Source: Cymodocea nodosa
Taxonomy: Eukaryota; Streptophyta; Magnoliopsida; Alismatales; Cymodoceaceae
Assembly (NCBI GenBank): GCA_036874045.1
Contig: CM072335.1
Span: 26,233,501 to 26,297,500, forward strand
Direction: 5' to 3'
Length of the DNA stretch: 64,000 nt
Shown piece by piece: positions 12,321 through 24,100 of the stretch (within the stretch, counting starts at the first letter, position 1; each line of letters starts with the position of its first letter). The notes under the pieces are model-generated. The model made no database searches. It worked only from the letters and a program-made list of their open reading frames with translations, and was not told where the DNA came from. The translations under genes were made by a program, and so were the position numbers.

Positions 12321-12394
12321 AAACAAGGTTTGTTATCTACGGTCGTTACGTTGGAGTAATACTTTTGTTATTTTGATTGTGTTTGTTCAAGTTT

Positions 12395-13400
12395 AAAAAG
12401 GTTTACAGGATTTTAAAATAAATTATAAATTTCAATTTGTTCACATATACATTATAATTTATTTATGTATATTATCGATTATTGTTTCTTTTGTTCTTAA
12501 CTTAGATCAGCTGTTAAATGGGTTGGGTTGCAGATACCTTTCTTCTAGTGGATTGAGTGACGTAATATATTATTCTTTTTCTATCACGCGATTAGTTATT
12601 TTAATTAATTATGAGCAATCAATTATATATAAATTAAATTTGAAAAGTAATTTCTATTTATCCAATAGTCACTGTAATAGGGATGCTTCCTACCATAAAA
12701 GTGATTCAATTTAACAAGTGCTAACTTAATTCGTGACTTTTTTATTATTATTTCATTTCAGAGATTTATCAAATAACAACTTATATGGTGTGATCCCATC
12801 GTTCTTGGGTAATCTACAACATCTTCGTTACCTGTGAGTATGACATATAAGAAGAATTTGGGTTTTCTTTAATCGTATTAGATTAGAATGTCAATTATGC
12901 CTTCTATCATTGATGAGTTAAAAGCTCTGCTTCTTAAATATCCTTTTCATTTTGGATAGAAATCTCAAAGGTAACAAAGATGTTGATCGGACGATTCCCA
13001 AAACACATATTAAGCTAATATAAAGTAGCCAATGGAAGGTTGATATTAAGGTGTCAAAAATCTCTTTTGAAGGATCAATAGTATCACTAATCACATAGAT
13101 TAATTAATGAAATCTAACATAAAGTTACGTTAACATTCTATCTTATACAAATATTATTGATGATCTCCTCTTAAATTTTTCCTCTTACAGGGTTGATGAA
13201 GATTGAACTACTAGGATTGATGAAGATGGAACTATGTCAAATTCTCCTAGCAAAGTGGCAATTATATATTCTTGGTGTCTGTGTTTCTTTAATTTAGAAT
13301 GATACCTTTGTGAAAACAAGGTTAGTCCAGTTGTTATTGGTGGTCGTTTACGTTGGAGTAATATTTTTGGTTTTTTGCTATTATTTGTAATTTTGTTATG
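12395..13400 (+). pseudogene. Decayed second set of receptor exons 5-8 after copy B
   Basis: This stretch repeats the end of copy B, from the 3' part of intron 4 through exon 8, at a spacing of about 1.08 kb. The exon 5 remnant starts at about 12,533 (ATACCTTTCTTCTAGTGG) but has lost its second half. The exon 6 remnant is near 12,763. The exon 7 remnant near 12,960 has an insertion. The exon 8 remnant near 13,191 has an in-frame TGA (GTTGATGAAGATTGA). No malectin exons precede it. It is either an internal tandem duplication of copy B or the tail of an older gene. Confidence 0.85.
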
Positions 13401-14059
13401 AGTGTTCTGGATGCAATTAATGTTTATTTATTAGTACAAGTTATAATATGATTGTTGGAATTCTGGTAAGGTGGCTAAGAATTTCCTTTGATCTTCTTGG
13501 CTATCAAGAAAAGAGGAGAGAATAAGAAGATATTGAATTCAATATATAAAAGGTCTCGTTTCGTAAAGGAAATTCTTTGGATTCAGGTAGCTCAGGATTC
13601 GATGTTGAAGTGAATATATCTTGGTATTTTTCTCTTTATAAGCCGCCGTACAAGGTACCACAACAGCCCTTCGGTCTCATATTTCGCTTTTAAGCTAAAC
13701 ATAAACCTTAACCCCAACCGAAATTGAGCAACGACTTTCCCTATGTATTTAGAAAAAAAAATTATTTCTTCATGTTCAAATATGCAGAACATAAACGAAA
13801 TATAATACGTATACGTTTGGGAAATAGATATATGATTTGAAATCAATTTTACAAATACATTATATATATAGAGGGGGGAGATATATTTATATATATATAA
13901 GAAAAGTGATACTATAGATACAACAAATTTCTCGATCAACATTTTACCGCTTTCCTTTGGTAGAATTCTCTTTCTAAAGTGTTAAAACTATTTTTTTTTT
14001 TTATAAATCTATATTTCTTATAAAAAATATTTCTTTATCTTTTATTTTCAGAATAAATT
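13401..14059. other. AT-rich spacer without recognisable gene
   Basis: No exon-like sequence is seen. The stretch holds an AT dinucleotide run (about 13,861-13,909) and a 13-base T run at 13,990-14,002. That T run may be the poly(A) tail of the minus-strand LINE fragment to its right. Confidence 0.5.
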
Positions 14060-14842
14060 CATCAGACCGGCCCTACCCGTAATTCAGCCCAAATGATAGA
14101 TAACATGCTGAATCCGGAAACAAATCCGGTAAAAACCCGAGAGTGGGCCTGAAACATCGGCCCAATAACACGATGAATAGCCGACAAAATAAAACAGTAA
14201 CTATTGACCCAATAAACTTGCACACTGTGATTATCGTCCTATTTCGTCGAGCCCAAGTGAGCGTAGAGAACTTAACAAACCAAATAAATATCACTAGACA
14301 GCCCATTGATGAAACGGTAGTGGCCGACCAAATCAACAATCCGTCTCTTGGTGCAAGCAAGAGAGACTGTAATCTCCTGAAATAGCACCTCGCAGTGGTG
14401 CTTCCAAATATTCCAAACCATGCCAGCAACCAGAAATTTTATGAAATTGGAGATATCATCCTTTCCATTGTATTTTGTAGTATGAAAGAACCACCCTTTC
14501 CAATCTTGAGAAGCCAACTGAATACCAACCAACCGAGCAGCCAAGACACTGATCTGACGAGCATAGGAACGAACATCTAAATAGTACATGAGCCATGGAC
14601 TCTTCTTTCTTGCAGCATAGGACACACAAAGAAGCAAATGAGAGCCCACGTATTTTACGTAAATCATCGGTGGCCACAACTTTGTGGAATATTTGCCAAA
14701 CGAAGAAGGCTATTTTAGCAGGTATAAACCTATTCCAAAAAGCAGTTAAGGTGTTTTCTGCAGACAATCTTTGCTTAGTTTCTCCGCCATCATGGCCCTC
14801 AGATCCCTCCCACTCTCCTCCCTCTCCAATGGCTCCTCCCAC
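14060..14842 (-). mobile_element. LINE fragment with reverse-transcriptase zinc-binding domain
   Basis: Minus-strand translation from 14,842 gives the zf-RVT pattern of plant LINEs: FWNRFIPAKIAFFVWQIFHK, then CVLCCKKEESMAHVLFRC. A frame change near 14,500 leads to NFIKFLVAGMVWNIWKHHCE, which also belongs to the LINE C-terminal end. The 5' part of the element (endonuclease, polymerase) is absent. The reading frame runs without a break across about 14,771, where the segment shared with copy B begins. This suggests the LINE lay upstream of copy C before that segment was duplicated. Confidence 0.82.
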
Positions 14843-15635
14843 CCATCCAACAAACCATTTAATTTCGTAAATATCATTTAATTATCACCAAATTCACAGC
14901 CTCGAAGGGCGTTGAGATTAATTAGGACTTTTTTCAAGTATACTTTCGTAAATATCATTTGCTTCTCCAAAATTCAATCCCAAAGATTCCATCTTTTTTT
15001 CTTCTTCTCTCCTACTAAAGTCGTTTGAGAATATTTTGTTGAAGATGTCATTGAAAATATTAATGTTTCTGTTACGTACAAGATTATAAACAATACTTTG
15101 ATTGATCGTACATTAATTGATGTCGAAATAATTAACTTGTATTGCGAATGATGTAGGTGTTGCGAAGACGACCTTGATTTTATTATCATTGTAAGTATTA
15201 ATTTTAGATCCACTCAACATCTCCATTGCGTTGGTCCGAAACACTTGATTTTACGTTTTTTTTTTTCCTTTATCATTTCACCGTTTAAACAATGACGATG
15301 CGTGGGAAATGAGATTTCCATCGATTTCATTTTTACAATAATTAACCGCCAAATGATGATGCGCACATTGATACGGTATTTTGAAAAATTGAAATTACGA
15401 TGGATCAAACACATTGTATAAAGTCAAATCTCGAGTAAATTATTTATCTATTGTTTACAGCTTAGGACGTCTTGATAGCTTTGGGTGAGTGATAGAACGA
15501 ACGAAAACGTTATTTTATTTTACAACGAAGAAGACATCGTATAATGTATTAAAACGAGTAATATGATATCGCGAAATAGTATTTTCGACAGCTTTTGAGA
15601 TTTGATGGCGTGCATAACTTTATGTTTGTGTATAT

Positions 15636-15642
15636 TATAAAT
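15636..15642 (+). promoter_or_regulatory. Candidate TATA box of receptor copy C
   Basis: TATAAAT lies 79 bases before the ATG at 15,721, in the same context as in copy B. Confidence 0.5.
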
Positions 15643-15720
15643 CAAGTTCGAATACGGACGAAAGGGTAACTACTCGTTGTTGTGATTAATTAGACAAGAG
15701 AAGGGAATTAAGGGAAAGAC

Positions 15721-18700
15721 ATGACCTTCCTCTCTTCTGTGTATTTGGTGTTGGCTTTGTTCTCGATATTGTTCTCATTCCTTAATGTTGTTTATGCTCA
15801 ATCAGGTGAGTGTTGCGGTCATTCTTCCACATACGTATGCCTACCTCTTTTTAAGGATTTTCATGATTGACAACTTAGAACTCTTGAGTTGCATATTTTT
15901 TAGTGATTCTCCTGTAAGAAACAATATATATTTACATAGAATTCTCTCTTCTAAATGTACTTTCATACACGTTCTGATTATACATACACATCAAAATACA
16001 TACTTACGATACTGCAAAAATGAAGTTGGAAAAGGAATTACGTACGATGATTAAGCTGTGAAGTATTACAAATATTATCGTTTAAATATTTTAAAAAAAT
16101 TATTATTACAATCAAAGGGTTATTTATTTCGAATACAACTATGAGGAGAAATTCAATATTATTGTGAGATTTTTATAAGTATTCTTCTGTGGTAGGATTC
16201 ATAAATATCGATTGTGGGAAGCCGAGCAAATACACTTACAAAGACACCGTCACAGGATTGACCTACACTTCCGACTCGGAATACATCAACGACGTTGGTG
16301 TGATCCATAAGGTGTCATTTCGTTATCGGAAATCCTCGCCTTATTCCCACTCCGACGACCTTCGAAGCTTTCCCAAGGGAAAGAGAAACTGCTACACCTT
16401 GAAGCCCTTCGTAAAGGGACGACAATACATGGTTAGGGGGTTCTTCCTCTACGGTAATTACGACGGTCAGAATAGCCCGCCTAAGTTTGACCTTCATCTT
16501 GATGTCAACTATTGGGACACCATCGAGATTAGTGACTCGTCAACCTACCATCATTCCGAGATCTTCGCTATTGCATCCTCTAAGACAATGTCTCTCTGCC
16601 TCATCAATACTGGCTTCGGCACACCCTTCGTGTCGGCGATCGAAATAAGGCCTTTAGATCGTTACACGTTTGAAGATGATGTCAATGATAATCGATCGTT
16701 GGTTATGTTTCACCTCTTAGATTTTGGAGCATCATACACCACCCCACTTAGGTGAAATATATTTAAACATCAACTTATTGCTGCCAATGTACTTGATTGT
16801 TGGAAGTTTCTTTCCAACCGCTTACATGAAAGCCATGATAAATTTCCTTACGATTTCAGGTACAAAAAAGATACCATCGATCGCCTTTGGTCTCCATACA
16901 ACAAACCCGAGTGGACAAAGATATCCACAAGTTCTGTCATTTCTGCCACCGAATACTACACTCTTCCACAGGATGTCATGGCAACGGCGGTGACCCCCAC
17001 AGTCGGGTCCAACTTGAATTTTAGCTTGACAACGAGAAAAATTGTGCCACCAACTCAATACTATTACGCCTTGCACTTTGCAGAGTTGCAGTCGTTGACA
17101 AAAAATCAATCAAGGATCATGACTATATATGTGAATGATGATGTTTGGTTTTACAATGTTACCATTAAAGGCGGCAACTTTAAGGCTTACACCATATACA
17201 CTGGTCACCCAAAGACTTACACCAAGTTGGAATTTTCAATTCGAAAGGAAGGAAATTCAACTCTTCCTCCACTGATCAATGCAATGCAGGTTTTAATGGT
17301 TCGACCACTGACAGTAAAAGCTACATATGATGCAGACGGTATGAAAGTGCATTTTAGACTCGTATATTATTACTTATTCTATTCAATTGTTTGTCATTGA
17401 TCAGTATCATCAAAATGGTTATGAAAAAATGCAAAAGTTGATTTGATCCAAAACATATCATAACAAACCTAAGAAATTGCTTATTATAATAAAATGTAAT
17501 ATGGCTTTTGATGTGTCATTATTTGATTCACATTTTGGAGTCCAGCGCAAGCGATTTTGGACATTAAAGAGTACTACATGATACGAAAGGACTGGATGGG
17601 AGACCCTTGCTCTCCCAAAGACTACAGATGGGATGACCTGAGTTGCACTTACAACGACCTAAAGGCTCCACGGATCGTATCCTTGTAAGCTGGCTACTGC
17701 TTTGAAAATAATTGTCCCAATTAAGAATCCTATTACATCCTCCTAGCTACAAAATAGTTTTTTTTATTTTTTATATTGTTTAATGGTGTTCAAATGCTTG
17801 GTTTATTTCTTAGTTTTTGATGTTTATGTTGTCGTGTAAACTAAATATGATGTAACTTGATTTATGTTTTTCTTATTTGGGAAGGGATAACTTGTTTTAC
17901 GTTGAAGTAAGTTTTCATGAAAAAGGAAAAACTCTAGTTTCCATGTCATCATTGCATATAAGATCTATTTGCGTCCGTCAAATCTAAAAGTAAAAAAAGT
18001 TGGTAAAAGTTAAGAAACCAAAAGTAATAAAAAGTCTAAAAGAATAATAAGTAGTATTTATACATATCTAAAAGTTTATTAAAAAGGAACAAAATTTATA
18101 TGTAAAAAGATAAAAAATTAAAACTAAATAAAATAAAACTTCATAACTATCTTGACATGTTCACAACTTAAAAAAGTTGTTTACAGGTTTTTAAAATAAA
18201 TTATAAATTTCGATGTTTTCACATATACATTATGATTTATTTACGTATATTATCGATTATTTGTTTCTTTTGTTGTTAACTTAGATTAGCTGTTAAATTG
18301 ATTACAGATACCTTTCTTCCAGTGGATTGAGTGGCGTGATACATAATTCTTTTGGGTTGCTTGCTAAACTCGAAATTCTGTATGCCCTCTTCCTATCATG
18401 CATTCAGTTATTTTAATTAATTATGAGCAATCGATTATATATAAATTTGAAAAGTAATTGCCATTTATTCAATATTCATTGTAATAAGGATGTTTCCTAC
18501 TTTAAAAGTGATTCAATTTAAGAAGTGCTAACTTAACTCGTGATTGCTTTTTCATTTCACTGCAGAGATTTATCAAATAACAACTTATCTGGTATGATCC
18601 CATCGTTCTTGGGTAATCTACAACATCTTCGTTACCTGTGAGTATAACATATAAGAAGCAAAGGCCTAATTTCTCGAAGTATATGCTTAGGCGTTAAAGT

Positions 18701-19180
18701 TCTACTTCATGTTGATATATATATATATATATATTGACAAAGATTATAATGTCTGGTATGCTTTCTATCATTGATGAGTTAAAGCTCTGCTTCCTTAACG
18801 TCTTTTTCATTTTTTGTAGAAATCTCAAAGGTAACAAACTCGATCGGACGATTCCCAAAACCCTTAAAGATAAAGTATCCAGTGGAAAGTTGATATTAAG
18901 GTAAACACATGTCAAAAATCTTTTTTGAAGGATCAATAGTATCACTAATATATCACTTGGATTAATTAATGAAGTTAAAAAGGAAATTTAGCATGAGGTT
19001 ACGTTGATACGTTCTATCTTATACAAGTATTATTGATGATCACTTCGAACTTTTTCCTCTTGTAGGGTTGATGAAGATGGAGCTGAAAATGTTGATGAAG
19101 ATGGAACCATGTCAAATTCTCCCAGCAAAGTGGCAATTATTCTTGTTGTCTTTGTTTTCTTTGGAGTCGTACTTTTGTGA
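15721..19180 (+). CDS. Malectin-like/LRR receptor-like protein without kinase, copy C
   Basis: Exons deduced: 15,721-15,805, 16,196-16,751, 16,860-17,338, 17,546-17,684, 18,308-18,379, 18,566-18,637, 18,820-18,900 and 19,066-19,180. The spliced frame is open for 532 residues, the same length as copy B. The order is signal peptide, malectin-like domain, GDPC linker, short LRR array, and membrane segment KVAIILVVFVFFGVVLL with an immediate TGA. From about residue 90 to about 310 the ectodomain differs at many positions from copy B (for example GQNSPPKFDLH against GLNRLPKFDLH, and RYTFEDDVNDN against RHTMPHYVNAS). The flanks are almost the same. The pattern fits different ligand specificity or gene conversion. 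No kinase exon is seen downstream to 20,300. Surface location and signalling role are inferred. Confidence 0.83.
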
Positions 19181-19195
19181 AAATAAGGTTTGTCC

Positions 19196-19520
19196 AATTG
19201 TTGTTGGTGGTCGTTACGTTGGAGTAATACTTTTGTTATTTTGACTCTATTTGTTTGATACTATTTTAAACTTTAGTACATGACATTCCCCGTGCATCCA
19301 GAAAGTTTTTAGAAAATTATATTTCTTCGTGTTTAAACAAAACCGTTAGGGGATATGTTTTTATTAAGTGTGTGTGAGAGTTTCGTCCCACATTATTTAA
19401 GATTCGTTAGTGTTTTTTGTCTAACTTCCATAAATAGAGACTCTATATCATGTTAACGAATCAATATCTTCTATTATATTTCATGTTTTCATATGATATC
19501 AAGACTTTAGATTTTAAGAA
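19196..19520 (+). mobile_element. Remnant of a Copia-type LTR
   Basis: From about 19,345 the sequence has the look of the 3' part of a Copia LTR. GAGTTTCGTCCCACATTA is followed by a TATA-like ATAAATAGAGACTCTATATC. The stretch ends in ATATGATATCAAGACTTTAG, resembling the common TATGGTATCAGAGC primer-binding junction with changes. No second LTR or coding domain was found. It is a relic, and its left border is uncertain. Confidence 0.5.
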
Positions 19521-21165
19521 TCAATTAAAGATAAATGTTTTAGGTAGAGAGGTGGAAAATCCTACCCTCCCCCACCATATTTCTAACTTGACTCTCTTGA
19601 ATAGGCAATCCTCTCCAAGAGAGTAGAAATATGAATAGGCAAACATAGGTGATTCTCCTAAACAGTTGCCTCCGACATTTTGCCAACTCTCTCTTTGCTC
19701 AAGCGATCCTCTCTTTACATTAGCAATTGTCTCGTCGGCTTTGCAGTCTCTTGTCACCTAATGCTTCTCTACTCTTCAGCATCATTGAAACTCCTCTTGG
19801 ACTTCTCTCCATGTGTGTATCTATGCATATCATTCTTGTCGACATTATCTGTACACCTTTTCTTCGTGCATCTTCTTTGAGAAGGTTCCTGCATGTTGAC
19901 CTCCATTTCTTCTTTTTGGGAGTGCCACTGTTGCTACTCCCATCTTCTTTGCAACTCATTATAGAGTTTAGAGTTGCAAAGGGGGAGATAGAAGGACAAT
20001 GAAGGAGAAAGAAGAAAGAAAAAAGAAAGAAAGGAGAAGGAAAGAAAAGAAAAAGAGAGCGAGAGAAGAAAAAATGGGAATAGAGGGGAAATAACTGAAA
20101 ACTCAAACATTTTAACTTCAATTTACCTACCAGTTTTTCGTATCTGAAATTCAACACGATATAGACGAAATTTTGCTATATTACCATCAATGTTATATCT
20201 GAAAATGTTACAACGGAACGCTCTCCATATCTGATGATAAAGTGCTCCATCGTCTTTACCACGACGGAAAATTTAAAAGGACTTCCAAACCATGAAAAGT
20301 CAAGTACAATTACGTTGAAGCAGAAAGATTCAGGGTTTCCATTCTGTTTCTATTCCTGGCACGTACTTCATTGAGCTTTGGTAGTTATTTTTGCAGAATT
20401 ATTTCCCTCTTGACAATCGGTATTCCTATTTGTTTTGGAAGGTCTCCTGCGCCAAGCCTCCGGAAAATGATTAGCACCAACTCCGTGCCCAGCACAGGTG
20501 CCTCGTCACAGAGCAAACAAGGTCGCCACAGATGCATATGCTGTCTCTCATATATGATTAGACCTAAAAATCATCCAACAGTGGCTTCCAAAGAAGATCG
20601 AATACATTGATGTCAGTAAGGGCGTCGAAGATATGTAAAATGCCACTGCCGATGCCAGATAGTTTTTCATACTATCCCAAAAAAAAGGGGGAAAAGATTA
20701 GCAAAAACAAAGAGATTCAAAAAACTTCCAATAAGTCATGATATAAAAGCTCAGAAAATTATAGTGCCGTGGATCCCATCAACCCAAGTCAAAACTTCAC
20801 GGTCAAAATTTAGAATGTGGTTCTTATCAAATTTTGTATAAAGATATATGATTCTGTACCACGCTATGTAGGTAGCCTAATGGAACACAACATGAAATCA
20901 ACTAAACCAACTCCTCCCTCTACATGATATATTAACTGACAAGTGCAACTAGCGCTACCATTCTCACCAGTATGACCTTTAATTTGCCTCCACTATGGAA
21001 CAATTTAAAAAATAATAGTTCCCATTTGATACTAACATTACTAATCAACGTCAAATTCATGCCCAAACAAACGTGAACATTTTTTTTTGAAACACAGCGT
21101 GAACAATTAACACATGACATGCATCATTCTCTAGATAATGAATACGAACACCTAGATGATTACCT
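19521..21165. other. Spacer and 3' flank of the glucose transporter gene
   Basis: I see no conserved protein here on either strand. 19,980-20,095 is a long purine tract (GAAGGAGAAAGAAG type), which gives long but meaningless open frames on both strands. The part next to 21,165 is presumably the 3' untranslated region of the minus-strand transporter gene. Confidence 0.5.
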
Positions 21166-24100
21166 TTACTCTGGTGGCAGAAGCGAGATCTCGATTTCTT
21201 GCAATGACTTCCCTTTGGTTTCAACCACATTCCTCTTAACAAATAGTGCTGCTAATATACAAATTGAAGAGAATGCTGAATATAAGTATTGTGGGCCAAC
21301 TTTCTCAAGGAGTTGGAGAAACAACAGCCCAACGAAGAAATTCACCACCTGAAACTTTTGAAATTTTGTAAGTCATTTAAAATTTTTAACAATCATCCTG
21401 GACCACCACCAATAACTTTTACCAACAACAATAATTTCTGGGGGTAAGATCCTTTCTCATAAAATCTACACCAACCTTCCAAGGAGAAAGAAACAGTATC
21501 ATGAAAGAAGTTCAGCACCTGAATATTGGATCATTGTTAACAAGAAATTTCAAATTCCTAAAATAACCACCTCTTGAATCACTCCCATATAGTCTAAACC
21601 CTGCTATTACTGGAAACGGATCTCTATACTATCGGTTTTCAAACATAAATCAGTCAATTAAACACTTCATAGACCACCTATCTTTATGACACTCATGAAA
21701 TGGCAACAGGGATAAAACGATATAACATCTCATAGACAACGGGAACTTCTTTTGACCATCATTCAAGATAAAAACAAATCACTTAATATAGAAGCATTAT
21801 GCAGAACTGGTAAATTGGGAGGCATTTACCCAGTGAACAGACATGCAGACAGCCAAGGCCTTTGCTCGAATTATGCTAGGAAATATTTCAGCTAAGAGAA
21901 GGCCAGGAACGGGACCGGCCCCCAATGAAAAGGACAAGACAAATCTGCAAAAATATTCATTCAATGGTTTGTGTCCCAATCTCAAAGTAATCCACAAAAC
22001 ATCAGTGATGAATCAAACTGTATCAGTGATATTTTCTATCAATGTGTTCATTTGTTTATATTTTGTGTATGTCAACTAAAACAATAATGACTGTTGGTTT
22101 TTATATCTAAAAAATCATTTTTTCACATGTGACAAGCATTCGAATCCAGAAAATTCAGGTACAAAATGAGAGTAGGGGACAGAAATCCACACCTCTTGCT
22201 ATTAAACTTTTATCGTGCACCTTTAAAGGGTATATTTATCGAATGCAGGATAATAAAGATATCATAATGTGCTATTGGAGCTTATCAAATCTTTTTTTTT
22301 TTAAAAGTTAATTCTTAAAGGAAGATTAGTCTGCCTTTAATGCTTACAATTAATTTGTATAAATTTCATTTATCAAAATGAAAAAGATGACAGCAGAAGA
22401 TATTAGATAACTTGGATGAAAGAAAACTACAACACATAATCTGTCTTATACTTTCAGATTTAGTAATGTAAGCACCCAATGAAGGACTCCATTCTGAGAT
22501 TTATTTTACAGTATTTATTACATGTTCTTAACGTAAATAGCTTATAGTTGACCAAGCTTAGGACTTACAGTAACATCCCACCGACAGAAAAATAGACAGA
22601 CCACATGTTGTCAAATGTCGGTGCTGCAGATTGAAGTCCCATAGAAACAGACTAAAAAGGAAAAAAATGCAGAACTTATTAAATTCAAGTATGTGACAAA
22701 ATATTCTTAATAAAGTGCTTGACGTAAAGTTCTACAATAAAATTTACCATGCCAAGGAAACTTCCACCAAGCAACATCTTCCTTCCTAGTTTATCCATCA
22801 TAAGCATTGCAGCAACTGATCCTGAAAATACACACATTGACAGTGATTTTCTAGTAATTATAAAAATGGTAATTTTCTAGTTCACAATCCAATATTTAGA
22901 AAATAACAATTAAATGGGAATTACCTAATAAATTGGTAATCCCAACAGAGATATTTGCCATGTCTGATGGCACTCCAGCACTTCTGAAGACGGTTGAAGA
23001 GAAATAGAAAACAGCATTTATACCAGACAACTGTTGTAAAGCAAACAGTGTTGACCCAATAAAAACAACTGTAAAAAGGAGTGCCTTGAAGTGAATACAC
23101 TACTACAGTGAAACAAGTAATCCACCAAATTTGGTAAACTAGTAACGAAATGGGGCAATACTAATATGGTCATATGAAAGATACCTCTGAAATTGCGGCC
23201 ATAAAATAGTTCCACAAATCTCACACCTTCTGTATCATCAACTCTACTTAAGCGTGACAGCTCAGTGATTGCTGATTTCACATGTTGACCACCAAAAATC
23301 CTTTCAAATTCAACCTCAGCTTCACCAAGTCTCCCACGCTGAACATTTGTATATCAATCAAGAATGCAAAACCAATTAGCATTCCCATTACACCATGCAT
23401 TATTCAATGTAAACATCAACAAAGTTGACCACACCACATAAATAATGGTGTGTTCTCTCAAAGAACAACAAAAATGTCAAAGAAAACTTTAAAAGTGAAA
23501 ATAACCACAATGAAATATAGTTCATTACTGGACATATTATATATGCCTAAATTTATGTTCAAAGATGAACCATTTATGATCATTTGCCATCTATAAAAGG
23601 ATGAGACCTCTAACTATGAATTTACGATTCTAGCTGCATCTTATTTCAGCATGCTAACTTGCATTCAACAACAGAAACCACAAACATACATGAGACCTGT
23701 CAAGACATGAAGTCATTTAACATCAAATGATAATCTTACAGTACCTTGTAGAGCCAATGTGGACTCTCCACACAGTATTCCATGAAAAGTGCAAGGATAA
23801 TGGCAGGAATGGTAGATACCCAGAAGCAAACTCGCCACCTGTCAGCATAAGTTTTAGTAAGCCATGTCACAACGGTTTCACAAACAATGATTTTATTAGA
23901 AAAAAACCAAAGCATGTCCATTTACCATCCTTCGACAGATTTAACTGGTATTCCAATCAAAAGAGCTCCAATAATTCCAAGACAATTGGCAAGCTGAATG
24001 AAGCTTCCATAGGTACCCCTCACATAAGAAGGTGATATCTGGTAAAGGAAAACATAAAAGGAGCATCTAGTTAAATAAATGCCACTGGGAAGAGGAAGCT

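Larger units (their letters stand above)
14771..19195 (+). repeat. Large tandem duplication: copy C unit, matching 7,908-12,335
   Basis: The promoter, all introns and most exons of copy C match copy B at a constant offset of 6,860-6,863 bases. Intron similarity is as high as exon similarity outside one tract, so the duplication is recent or was homogenised. The exception is about 16,380-17,160, where many codons differ. The duplicate lacks the extra exon 5-8 remnants found after copy B. Confidence 0.92.

Noticed and set aside
13861..13909. AT repeats as a possible origin or matrix-attachment site
   Set aside because: Simple dinucleotide repeats are common in plant spacers and introns, and nothing specific supports a function.
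19720..20157. Overlapping long frames on both strands
   Set aside because: They arise from the purine-rich tract, which lacks stop codons by composition. No domain or splice context was seen.
19196..20350. Search for kinase exons downstream of receptor copy C
   Set aside because: No protein-kinase motifs (GxGxxG, HRDxK, DFG) were found on the plus strand, and the region instead holds an LTR relic and a purine tract.
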